64,000 nt of DNA from Candidatus Poribacteria bacterium (GTDB lineage Bacteria > Poribacteria > WGA-4E > WGA-3G), in contig OY282386.1 in assembly GCA_958295945.1 (NCBI GenBank), forward strand, positions 3,838,204 through 3,902,203, in the 5' to 3' direction. The position numbers and the translations under genes are program-made. How positions within the stretch are numbered: the stretch's first letter is position 1; the number at the start of each line of letters is the position of its first letter. Under the pieces are notes generated by a model that worked only from the letters and a program-made list of their open reading frames with translations, was not told where the DNA came from and did not search any database. Below, in pieces: positions 24,587-32,362 of the stretch.

Positions 24587-25156
24587 ATGAATTCACAAAA
24601 CATAATTGAACATAACCATAGCACTCCTTTACCAGATAACTTCACTGTAACATTGGAAGAATTTTTTGAAAATGATATTGAAGGTTATGAATACATAGAT
24701 GGAGAATTAGTTCCAATGGCTGCAGCAGTAATTTTACATGGAAAAATAAGTGTCAGAGTAATCCGATATCTAGACCCTTTTGTTCATCAGAACAAATTAG
24801 GTCAAGTATATACAGCTGAAACTTCATTTCTCGTAGGTGAACGTGTAATGAAGCCAGATGTTGCGTACGTGGCAGCATCACGTGTTCCAGAGGATGAAAC
24901 AAAAGGGTTTCCAATACCACCTGATCTTGCAGTTGAGGTTATTTCTCCTTCAGATATATTTTGGAATGTATATGAAAAAGCACTAGCATATTTAGAAGCA
25001 GGAACACGACTCGTTTGGGTGATTGAACCCGTAGCACAGACAGTAACCGTATTCCGATCAAAAACAGATATAAGGACACTTACACAAAATGATATTCTAA
25101 CTGGTGAAGATGTGGTTGAAGGTTTCTCATGTCCAGTACCACAACTTTTTGAATAA
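24587..25156 (+). CDS. Uma2 family endonuclease (DUF820), array gene 3
   Basis: The start is placed at ATG 24587, because GGAGG lies 7 bases upstream and the resulting 189 residues equal array gene 2. An upstream in-frame start at 24464 would overlap gene 2. Motifs are TLEEFFENDIEGYEYIDGEL, VMKPDVAYVA and PPDLAVEVISPSD. The end is GEDVVEGFSCPVPQLFE. The sugar isomerase gene follows after 9 bases, so all four genes may share an mRNA. Confidence 0.85.
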   Translation: MNSQNIIEHNHSTPLPDNFTVTLEEFFENDIEGYEYIDGELVPMAAAVILHGKISVRVIRYLDPFVHQNKLGQVYTAETSFLVGERVMKPDVAYVAASRVPEDETKGFPIPPDLAVEVISPSDIFWNVYEKALAYLEAGTRLVWVIEPVAQTVTVFRSKTDIRTLTQNDILTGEDVVEGFSCPVPQLFE

Positions 25157-25165
25157 GGAGATTTT

Positions 25166-25924
25166 ATGAAACTTGGTTTAGTAACATATAATATGGCAAA
25201 AGATTGGGATATTCCCACAATTATTAAGAACTGTTCGGAGACAGGGTTTGAAGGAGTTGAGTTACGTACAACCCATGCCCACGGTGTTGAAGTTAGTCTC
25301 TCTTCAAATGAACGAACAGATGTGAAAAAGCAGTTTGAAGATTCCCCAATTGAACTTGCAGGCTTGGGATCTGCTTTTGACTATCATTCAACGGATCAGG
25401 ATGCAGTTCGGCAAAATATAGATGGAACAAAAGAATATTCTCAATTGGCAGCAGATGTTGGAGCACCAGGTGTTAAGGTCCGTCCCAATGGTTTGCCAAG
25501 TGAAGTTCCTGTGGAAAAGACATTAGAACAGATAGGATTAGCATTACGTGAATGTGGTGCATTTGCTGATGACCTTGGTGTGGAAATACGTCTTGAAGTC
25601 CACGGCGGTGGAACATCTGAACTCAGACACATTCGCACAATTATTGATGTTGCTGACCATGACAATGTGTATGTCTGTTGGAACTCTAACTTCGGGGAAG
25701 TGGAAGATGGATCAATACAGAAAAACTTCAACTATGTCAAAGGTAAAATCGGATTAGTTCATATCACAGAATTACATCGTAGAGAATACCCATGGCGTGA
25801 ACTTTTTGCTTCATTGAAAGAGTCTGGATATAATGGCTATACTTTGGCAGAAATTGCTGGAAGTTCTGATCCTGTACGGGTTATGAATTTCTATAGGGCA
25901 CTATGGGAAGAATATAACAGATAA
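25166..25924 (+). CDS. Sugar phosphate isomerase/epimerase (TIM barrel, AP-endonuclease 2 family)
   Basis: The 252-residue TIM-barrel protein begins MKLGLVTYNMAKDWDIPTII, the usual first strand. Metal-ligand positions are likely in GFEGVELRTTHAHG, RLEVHGGG, CWNSNFGEV, LVHITELHRREYPW and TLAEIAGSSDP. These Glu/Asp/His positions follow the xylose-isomerase-like family order. It probably isomerises or epimerises a sugar or inositol derivative in the cytosol; no pathway partner is adjacent. AAGGAG precedes the ATG directly. Confidence 0.8.
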   Translation: MKLGLVTYNMAKDWDIPTIIKNCSETGFEGVELRTTHAHGVEVSLSSNERTDVKKQFEDSPIELAGLGSAFDYHSTDQDAVRQNIDGTKEYSQLAADVGAPGVKVRPNGLPSEVPVEKTLEQIGLALRECGAFADDLGVEIRLEVHGGGTSELRHIRTIIDVADHDNVYVCWNSNFGEVEDGSIQKNFNYVKGKIGLVHITELHRREYPWRELFASLKESGYNGYTLAEIAGSSDPVRVMNFYRALWEEYNR

Positions 25925-25945
25925 TTACAAAAGGAGAACATTAGA

Positions 25946-26620
25946 ATGAGACACTTATCACTTCTTCTGCTTTGTTCTTGCTCAATTATGATATTCTCAA
26001 ATAATGCTATTGATGCTGCAATTGATCCTGATTCCATTGTTGGCATCTGGCTTCTTGACGAAGGGCAAGGTAATGAATTCAAAGATACATCTGTTAACGG
26101 TAATGATGGAGAAATCCACGGTGCCAAATGGACAGATGGAAAAATCGGAAAAGGTTTAGAATTTAATGGTGCTAATCGGGCTGAGATTCCCGGTAGCAAG
26201 TCAATTGATGACTATCTTAACGGTTTCACTTATCTTCTATGGGTAAAACCAACTGGAAATCCACCAAATGTAAATACACGTGTTATTGAACATGATTGGC
26301 ATAATCCTACAATACAGATCGGACCAAATGATTATTACGGTAGTATTGCCGCCAACGCGGACCAAGCACAAACGAATGTGCGAGGCGGTGCATGGGAGAT
26401 GGATGAGTGGAGTTTTGTTGCAATAACCTATGATGGTGATATCCTCAAATTGTTTGTTGATGGAGAATTTGTTGGTGAAAAGGCAGTTGGGAAACCTGAT
26501 GAGAAATTGGGTGCTGAAATACGTCTTGCTTCATGGAGAAATCCTGGATGGAACTTTACCGGTGTCCTTGATGAGGTCGCTGTTTTCAACGAACCACTTT
26601 CAAATGATGATCTAAATTAA
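25946..26620 (+). CDS. Secreted LamG-like (concanavalin A-fold) protein, stop before its tail
   Basis: The 224-residue product has a signal peptide (MRHLSLLLLCSCSIMIFSNNAIDA) and one ConA-like lectin domain of the LamG/laminin-G_3 type: GIWLLDEGQGNEFKDTSVNG, then FTYLLWVKPTG, WSFVAITYDGDILKLFVDGE and LDEVAVFNEPLSNDDL. In the standard layout the last helix continues. Here it ends at TAA (26618-26620), after which the same frame stays open for 29 codons and ends in a conserved tail (see 26621-26710). It is likely exported and binds a glycan or matrix component. Confidence 0.8.
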   Translation: MRHLSLLLLCSCSIMIFSNNAIDAAIDPDSIVGIWLLDEGQGNEFKDTSVNGNDGEIHGAKWTDGKIGKGLEFNGANRAEIPGSKSIDDYLNGFTYLLWVKPTGNPPNVNTRVIEHDWHNPTIQIGPNDYYGSIAANADQAQTNVRGGAWEMDEWSFVAITYDGDILKLFVDGEFVGEKAVGKPDEKLGAEIRLASWRNPGWNFTGVLDEVAVFNEPLSNDDLN

Positions 26621-26710
26621 ATCATGAACAACGGACTGGAAGAAGCACTGTCTGTAGCTCCTACAGAGAAAATGACAACTACATGGGCACGAATTAAAGG
26701 ACTCAGATAG
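26621..26710 (+). other. In-frame continuation of the LamG protein: detached C-terminal tail
   Basis: Immediately after TAA 26618 the frame reads I-MNNGLEEALSVAPTEK and MTTTWARIKGLR before TAG. The DDLN-x-IMNNGLEEAL join is what one expects of an intact LamG protein, so the TAA looks like a point change. The tail TTTWARIK matches those at the ends of the genes at 8370 and 44882. Confidence 0.65.
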
Positions 26711-26715
26711 AAAAC

Positions 26716-27105
26716 ATGAATCATATTGACTTCTATAGTGCAAAGTTGGAATATGAGACCGATTCTTGGGATCTAAGTGAAGCACTTGATAACGGTGAAG
26801 ATGTAATCGTTATAGACGCACGTTCACAAGAAGCGTATTCACTTGAACATATTCCAACTGCAATCAATATTCCTCACAGAACTATGTGTGAGGACTCAAC
26901 CAACAAACTTGATAAGTCTAAATTATATGTCACTTATTGTGATGGAATCGGGTGTAACGCCTCTACCAAAGGTGCTTTGAATATGTCAAAATTAGGTTTC
27001 AAAGTCAAAGAATTAATGGGTGGATTAGATTGGTGGAAACGCGACGGTTATGAAACCGAAGGTGAACAAGGCGTTGAAGGCACAAAAATCAACTGTGGTT
27101 GCTAA
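26716..27105 (+). CDS. Rhodanese-like domain protein
   Basis: This is a 129-residue single-domain rhodanese. The fold markers are VIVIDARSQEAYSLEHIPTAINIP, containing the CH2A-type motif, and the active-site loop beginning C75 (YCDGIGCNAST), with a second Cys at 80. The tail is KVKELMGGLDWWKRDGY. The two cysteines in the loop would permit persulfide handling or thiol exchange. It ends CGC-like (INCGC), adding more thiols. It is cytosolic and lies 5 bases after the LamG tail stop. Confidence 0.88.
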   Translation: MNHIDFYSAKLEYETDSWDLSEALDNGEDVIVIDARSQEAYSLEHIPTAINIPHRTMCEDSTNKLDKSKLYVTYCDGIGCNASTKGALNMSKLGFKVKELMGGLDWWKRDGYETEGEQGVEGTKINCGC

Positions 27106-27128
27106 ATTTTAGAAATATACATTTTTAT

Positions 27129-27157
27129 TTGCATTTATGTTTTTGATTATGTATAAT
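27129..27157 (+). promoter_or_regulatory. Promoter of tRNA-Asn
   Basis: TTGCAT at 27129-27134, a 17-base spacer, and TATAAT at 27152-27157. The tRNA begins 26 bases downstream. Confidence 0.6.
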
Positions 27158-27182
27158 TAATAGCGTAGTATGTAATTCATAT

Positions 27183-27255
27183 TCCCTCATAGCTCAGTTG
27201 GTAGAGCAGATGGCTGTTAACCATCGTGTCGGCGGTTCGAGTCCGTCTGGGGGAG
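27183..27255 (+). tRNA. tRNA-Asn (GUU)
   Basis: The cloverleaf folds with acceptor TCCCTCA / TGGGGGA, D-arm with AGCTCAGTTGGTAGAGC, anticodon loop CTGTTAA giving GUU, and T-loop GGTTCGAGTCC. Discriminator is G; CCA is not encoded. It is followed by a strong terminator. Confidence 0.95.
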
Positions 27256-27261
27256 TTTTCA

Positions 27262-27302
27262 AATATGTTGATAGGTTCAATAGCCTGTCAGCATATTTTT
27301 TT
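27262..27302 (+). terminator. Rho-independent terminator after tRNA-Asn
   Basis: AATATGTTGATAGG pairs with CCTGTCAGCATATT (14 bp with two G-T type mismatches) around an eight-base loop. A run of T follows, to 27302. Confidence 0.85.
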
Positions 27303-27335
27303 GCTTGTATTTTGTATGTTACAACTTCTATAGCA

Positions 27336-28964
27336 TTAGGAAACACGCAAGCTAAAATCTTTCAACCACCCAATTGAATCTATCAGTTCATTCTGATTCT
27401 CCTGCATCATAACTTCAATGAGAGTAGGTTTTTCTGCAGAGAGTGCTTTAAATAAAGTTGGTTTAAAGTCCTGCAAATTCTCAACCCTCCATGCTTCAGC
27501 ACCAAACGATTTGGCAAATTCAACGAAATCTGGATTATGTAAATCTGTGTCAATAGTTCGTCCTTCAAAACCCTTTATTTGAGAACCTTTAATTGCAGTC
27601 AATGCGTTATCATTCACTACTATAGCAACAACATTGAGACCATATTTCATCGCAGTTGCCATCTCCATTGCTCCCATCATAAATCCGCCATCACCGCTAA
27701 AACATATAACCGGACGATCAGGAAATGCAGCCTTTGCACCGATAGCAGCAGGATAGGAATATCCTAATGCAACACCGATATTCGGATGTAGAAATGTGTG
27801 TGGATTATAGGTGGGCAGTTCAGCAAAAGTTGCGTATCCGATTGAATGGACATCAATAGAGTAGATTGTATCTCGTGGGAGAACATCTTGGAGGTCAGGA
27901 ATAATTGGTAAAGGTGGTTGTGAATCAAACTTTGCACGTAGTTTCGGTAGCACTTCATCCCAACCGTTATCACTTGTGGGAACATCTTCAATAAGTGATT
28001 GCAGGGTAAGTTTTAAATCTCCGACAACACCAACATCACATGGATATTCACTTCCAATCTCGTTTTCATCTTCGTCAATCTGGATAAACGTGTTCGGAAT
28101 GTGCATAGACCAATTACGCGTATCAATTGAAGTAAACCTTGGTCCGATCCCAATTAAACAGTCACTTTGTTTGAGTGCTTCTTTACCTAAAAACTCGTAA
28201 CAGATTCGTAGTGCCAATCGATGGTCTTCAGGCAACGCACCTTTCGCACCACGAGAGACTATTACAGGAGCATTCAGTTTTTCGGCAAGCAACCTTAACT
28301 CATTTCTTGCACTTGTATGAATGACAGCAGAACCAGCAAAAATCAGAGGGTATTTCGACTTCCGTATTATATCTATAGCTGCACTTATGTCAGAATTGTT
28401 GGGTGGTGGTAAGTCATCACGTTCAACCCGTTGAGGGATTCTGACTTCAGCATTGCCAGATGTCACATCCATCGGAAATTCTAACACGATTGGTCCAGGT
28501 CTACCATTTCTCATTGCTTTAAATGCGTTTTCAATGACTATTGGAATCTCTGGGACAGTACGCGCAATTGCACAATACTTAGTGATTGGTTCAAAAAACC
28601 GCATCTGGTCCAAACCGTGAAACATCTTACTCGGATGTCTCTTGTAAGTATCTGAATGACTCTGTCCTGTAATCAGCATAACAGGGATACAATCTGTGTA
28701 TGCTTCCAAAATCCCTGTTGACGCATTACTTGCACCCGGACCGGGTACAGTAATGGCTACACCTACATCACCTGTTGCGCGTGCAAATCCATCTGCCATC
28801 AGGGTTGCTGAGTATTCATGTCTAACAAGGTAATGATTAATAGAGCCAGAACCGCGACGCAGCAGGGAATCGTAGATTTGAATGTTCTGCGTCCCAGGCA
28901 TACCGAAAACGGTTGTAACCCCTTGTGCTTTCAAACATTCAATAAGTATATCTCCACCGTTCAC
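27336..28964 (-). CDS. Thiamine-diphosphate-dependent enzyme (acetolactate synthase-like)
   Basis: The 542-residue ThDP enzyme has the three-domain order of the acetolactate synthase / benzoylformate decarboxylase group. The N-terminal PYR domain holds the catalytic Glu in VRHEYSATLMADGFARATG and GPGASNASTGI. A central domain follows, then the C-terminal PP domain with GDGGFMMGAMEMATA...NDNALTAIKG, the ThDP/Mg motif. Substrate is uncertain; family members decarboxylate or ligate 2-oxo acids. The start is GTG 28964, with AGGAG upstream. It is the last gene of a three-gene coupled unit with a 44-residue peptide and an ABC ATPase. Confidence 0.88.
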   Translation of the reverse strand: MNGGDILIECLKAQGVTTVFGMPGTQNIQIYDSLLRRGSGSINHYLVRHEYSATLMADGFARATGDVGVAITVPGPGASNASTGILEAYTDCIPVMLITGQSHSDTYKRHPSKMFHGLDQMRFFEPITKYCAIARTVPEIPIVIENAFKAMRNGRPGPIVLEFPMDVTSGNAEVRIPQRVERDDLPPPNNSDISAAIDIIRKSKYPLIFAGSAVIHTSARNELRLLAEKLNAPVIVSRGAKGALPEDHRLALRICYEFLGKEALKQSDCLIGIGPRFTSIDTRNWSMHIPNTFIQIDEDENEIGSEYPCDVGVVGDLKLTLQSLIEDVPTSDNGWDEVLPKLRAKFDSQPPLPIIPDLQDVLPRDTIYSIDVHSIGYATFAELPTYNPHTFLHPNIGVALGYSYPAAIGAKAAFPDRPVICFSGDGGFMMGAMEMATAMKYGLNVVAIVVNDNALTAIKGSQIKGFEGRTIDTDLHNPDFVEFAKSFGAEAWRVENLQDFKPTLFKALSAEKPTLIEVMMQENQNELIDSIGWLKDFSLRVS

Positions 28965-28967
28965 GCA

Positions 28968-29102
28968 TCACTCTCCTTTGTGCTTTTTCAAAAAGTCTTC
29001 CAACCAAGCATCCGGATCACGTCCCAGTTTCCGAAGAAACAGACAACCTATTTTCTTAACATAATTTGGAAGAAGGTTAAATAATTTTAATTGCCAGCTC
29101 AT
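28968..29102 (-). CDS. 44-residue small protein between ABC ATPase and ThDP enzyme
   Basis: The ATG at 29102-29100 overlaps the TGA of the upstream ATPase gene (ATGA), which strongly suggests translational coupling. The product MSWQLKLFNLLPNYVKKIGC continues LFLRKLGRDPDAWLEDFLKK and HKGE. It is basic and amphipathic, with a hydrophobic N-terminal half and a charged helix. Its TGA is 3 bases before the GTG of the ThDP enzyme, and its last codons contain that gene's AGGAG. No family is recognised. The tight overlaps argue that it is a real gene. Confidence 0.6.
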   Translation of the reverse strand: MSWQLKLFNLLPNYVKKIGCLFLRKLGRDPDAWLEDFLKKHKGE

Positions 29103-30277
29103 ATTTTTTTGGATGACAGATCAGATCTTGTCAATAGGGTATTACCTGTCATTTTATCAAACAAGTGTATTCGGCCTGGAACAAAAGATACATTGATATG
29201 TTCCCCAATTTTTGCTTCAAAGTTGGGTGATGTGCGAGATTTGATTATCGTATGCGAACCATCAGCATCTTTTCCAAGCGTAATTTCAACTATAGTCTCA
29301 GCACCCAACGGCTCAACGCTGTATACTTCCGCTTTAAATGTATTGACATCAGAATCAAGGGGATTCGCGACGAATTCATGACTAACAAGAACATCTTCAG
29401 GATGTGCACCGATTACTAATTCTCGATTTGTATCTATTTCATTTAATGATTTTGCAGCAAGGTCATCACGAATGGCAAATGTATGTTCTTCGTTTCCATT
29501 ACCAGACAATTTAACTTGGTATGTTCCATTGTTGCTATAGATGTTACACGGAATACAGTTCATGCTTGGACTACCAATAAAACCTGCCACGAATAAATTC
29601 GCAGGATGGTTGTATATCTCGGAAGGTGTTCCCAACTGCTGTATACTACCAGATTCCAAGACCGCGATACGGTCTGCCATAGACATCGCTTCTACCTGAT
29701 CATGCGTTACATAAAAGGTAGTGGTTCCGAGTTGACGTTGCCGCCATCTAATTTCAACACGCATTTCAGCACGTAATTTTGCATCAAGGTTAGAAATCGG
29801 TTCATCCATGAGAAAAACCTGTGGACGGCGCACCATTGCCCTACCTAATCCTACGCGTTGTGTTTCTCCACCACTCAACTGATTTGGAGTTCGCATGAGA
29901 AGATGCTCAATATGTAACATCTGAGCAATATCTCGCACACGACTGTCTATTTCTTGTGCTGATAATTTACGAGGATGTAGTGGGAAAGCCATATTCTCGT
30001 AAACAGACAAGTGAGGATAAAGAATATGTGATTGAAACACAAATGCAACATCGCGCTCAGCAGGGGTTTTGTCATTGACACGCACATCGTCTAAATAGAT
30101 ATTACCCTCTTCAGGCTTGTCTAAACCAGCAATACAACGGAGTGTAGTCGTTTTTCCAGCACCAGTCTGTCCCAGCAAGACAAAGAATTCCTCGTCTTTT
30201 ACATCAAGTCTTATGTTGTCTAAAGCAGTGAGTTCACCAAAACGTTTTGTAATATTCTCAAGTTTTACTGTTGCCAT
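29099..30277 (-). CDS. ABC transporter ATP-binding protein, UgpC/MalK type
   Basis: The 392-residue ATPase has Walker A GQTGAGKTTT, the Q-loop VFQSHILYPHL, signature LSGGETQRVGLGRA, Walker B VFLMDEP and H-loop VTHDQVEAM. The C-terminal ~150 residues form the OB-fold (MOI) regulatory extension found in carbohydrate-importer ATPases such as MalK and UgpC. No permease or binding protein is near, so it may energise a distant importer. It shares no cargo evidence with the downstream ThDP enzyme. Confidence 0.9.
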   Translation of the reverse strand: MATVKLENITKRFGELTALDNIRLDVKDEEFFVLLGQTGAGKTTTLRCIAGLDKPEEGNIYLDDVRVNDKTPAERDVAFVFQSHILYPHLSVYENMAFPLHPRKLSAQEIDSRVRDIAQMLHIEHLLMRTPNQLSGGETQRVGLGRAMVRRPQVFLMDEPISNLDAKLRAEMRVEIRWRQRQLGTTTFYVTHDQVEAMSMADRIAVLESGSIQQLGTPSEIYNHPANLFVAGFIGSPSMNCIPCNIYSNNGTYQVKLSGNGNEEHTFAIRDDLAAKSLNEIDTNRELVIGAHPEDVLVSHEFVANPLDSDVNTFKAEVYSVEPLGAETIVEITLGKDADGSHTIIKSRTSPNFEAKIGEHINVSFVPGRIHLFDKMTGNTLLTRSDLSSKKI

Positions 30278-30354
30278 ATTTGTTTAGTCTTTGATAAGAT
30301 ATATCTCTATTATTGCATAAATTGTCTTGAATGTCAATACATAGACTGTGCAAG

Positions 30355-30662
30355 GGGTGTGTAAAGTTTAGTCACTAACTTCTCACCAACTATTGTAGGG
30401 TAGGGTTCCCTGCCCGCCCGTTGCCTTACAGGACAAGGAATGGCGGGGCACAGAGACCCGGGGAATCATGGCGAATACCAAACGCGTATTCGTCTAAGCG
30501 CATTCATACCCGACAAATGCCACACGGGAATGCCTCAATGGCATTCATACCCGGGGAACGCCTACAGGCGTTCATACCGTTGATTACTTGATTTGGCACT
30601 ACAATAGATTACAGGTTTTTCACTTGAATTGACGTCTACGGTGACAAAAACTTTACACACCC
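30355..30662. repeat. Inverted-repeat element with GGGTGTGTAAAGTTT ends and internal hairpin array
   Basis: GGGTGTGTAAAGTTT (30355-30369) is inverted near 30648-30662 (AAACTTTACACACCC). The same end sequence forms the 65-bp element at 59846-59910, and a solo end occurs at about 32230-32244. Inside, three successive hairpin units each end in TTCATACC: near 30481-30511, GAATGCC/GGCATTC (30528-30546) and GAACGCC/GGCGTTC (30556-30573). No clear target duplication flanks it. The rest of 30278-31026 shows no gene. Confidence 0.65.
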
Positions 30663-31026
30663 TAGAATGGAAGTATTGTTTTTGTCCAAAAGTATTCATA
30701 CCGTTTATTCTTAATTTTCGAGATCCTGAAGCAAGACAATAGAATCCCAATAGATTTACCATTCAATCCATTGTCCTCAACACCCAAAAAGACCCATACC
30801 CAACACTCAAATAAGTTATAATTATCAATAGTTTGATTCTTAATTCAATAATTACTGTAGGTTGGGTTAAGTAACGAATTCCAACATGATGAAATCTATT
30901 GAGCAAGATTTTTGGGTTTCGGACATCAACCAACCGAAGGATACATTTGGGTTAAATTATAGAACTCAAACTACGATTGAATTCAAACAAATTGCACACA
31001 ACACTAAAAAAGGAAGGAACATCAGA

Positions 31027-31791
31027 ATGACACAAGGACAAATCAAGGAACACATCAGCAAAGTCCACGCACGACACTACAATTGGGAAACCAAAGGAAC
31101 AGCATTTGACTATGCCCATGACCTTTGGGATACCGCACTCCAATGTATTGAACACAAAGACACTGCCGACAAAACAGAACTCGCAAAACAAACCCATGAC
31201 ATACTCCACAGTACAGGAAGTCTTGCAAAATGCCTCACAGACAACTTCAGAAAACTCGTTATCATCCATCACGTACGAGGACTCACAACATCACGAACCC
31301 TTGACTTCATCCTACCCGATGAGACACTAAAAGATGTGACACCCTTCCACGTATTCAAATTTTCAAACGTCTGTGGATACGACAACATAAAAAACTTCCT
31401 ACTCATGCGAGTGAGTTACCTAAAGCCCACAGACCCACGATGGCCTGACAAAAAATACGGTGCATACTGGGCACAAGAAAGGAGAGCATACTTAGACACT
31501 ATAAACGACATTCCCCTCACACACATAAAGGAGCAAATCAATGCTCTATTTGAACACTATCAGACGCTTGAGACACACTTCAGAACAGCCTTCGAAAGCA
31601 AGGAAATAGAGAGACTCCATAAAGCAAAGTTACAAACCATCGCCGCAATAAACATACTCACAGGCAACTCAGGCACCAACCTAAAACAAGAAATCACTCC
31701 CAAAAACGTCACACAAAACCTACTCAACGGTATTACCACAAACCAAAAACAGATTACGACCAACCAAGGTCAAGATCTGTCCAGAAAATGA
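31027..31791 (+). CDS. Hypothetical protein of foreign-looking composition
   Basis: No family is recognised. The start at ATG 31027 is preferred because AAGGAAGG lies just upstream; an in-frame ATG at 30886 lacks one. The 254-residue product is soluble and helical, with a conserved-looking core FHVFKFSNVCGYDNIKNFLL and WPDKKYGAYWAQERRAYLD. Codon use favours C-ending and ACA/CAC-rich codons, unlike its neighbours. It is flanked on both sides by the GTGTGTAAAGTT repeat ends. Recent acquisition, perhaps with a mobile element, is an inference. Confidence 0.55.
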   Translation: MTQGQIKEHISKVHARHYNWETKGTAFDYAHDLWDTALQCIEHKDTADKTELAKQTHDILHSTGSLAKCLTDNFRKLVIIHHVRGLTTSRTLDFILPDETLKDVTPFHVFKFSNVCGYDNIKNFLLMRVSYLKPTDPRWPDKKYGAYWAQERRAYLDTINDIPLTHIKEQINALFEHYQTLETHFRTAFESKEIERLHKAKLQTIAAINILTGNSGTNLKQEITPKNVTQNLLNGITTNQKQITTNQGQDLSRK

Positions 31792-32362
31792 ACAATAATA
31801 GAAAAAACATACCCCATTTACTTGTTTTTTCAAATTTAGAGAAAATAAAATGCCGCCATGAACCCATACCACAACAGAATCGGAAGCACATTTCACAAAA
31901 AAAGAAAAAACAAGTAAATATGAAACTTTCGGAGGACTTTCATACCTCCCTGCACAGTAGCAGGCACGCTCCGCGTACCATTTTTTCTCTTTTTGGAAGG
32001 TTTTCAAAACCCGATTCTTCAGGTTTTGGATCAAAGAATAGGGGTTACAAACCCTCCAACAATGGAGAATCCAGCTATTTATTTCTTAAAAAGACGCCTA
32101 TGGTTCGTTTTCAAAACCAATTCAGCATAATTCACGCGTATGTTGATGAACATCTCAAGGAAATTACCCAATTGATTTCCTTATCTTCATACAGGACTAA
32201 AGAAAGCAGAAGTGTGTATATCTGTGCCAAAAACTTTACACACCCAAAACTAAATCATCCGCTGGATTATTTTTTAAATAGGTTGACGACTGCAATCAAA
32301 TCTGGTAATCTTATATGCAGAAATTATTTCAAATTTTGCAAAAAAACACAGTGGAGTGATAG
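31792..32362. other. Intergenic region with small hairpins and a solo repeat end
   Basis: No gene is supported; an open frame across 31788-32384 has no Shine-Dalgarno and no protein-like composition. The region holds GGAGG-actttcata-CCTCC (31933-31951). AAAAACTTTACACACCC (near 32228-32244) matches the ends of the elements at 30355 and 59846. Confidence 0.5.

Noticed and set aside
30481-30580. CRISPR array
   Set aside because: The units are hairpins with a short constant end and irregular spacing, without 25-40-base identical repeats. No cas genes are present anywhere in the window.
30355-30662. Target-site duplication around the 308-bp element
   Set aside because: Flanks TGTGCAAG and TAGAATGG do not match, so it is listed as a repeat and not as a proven insertion.
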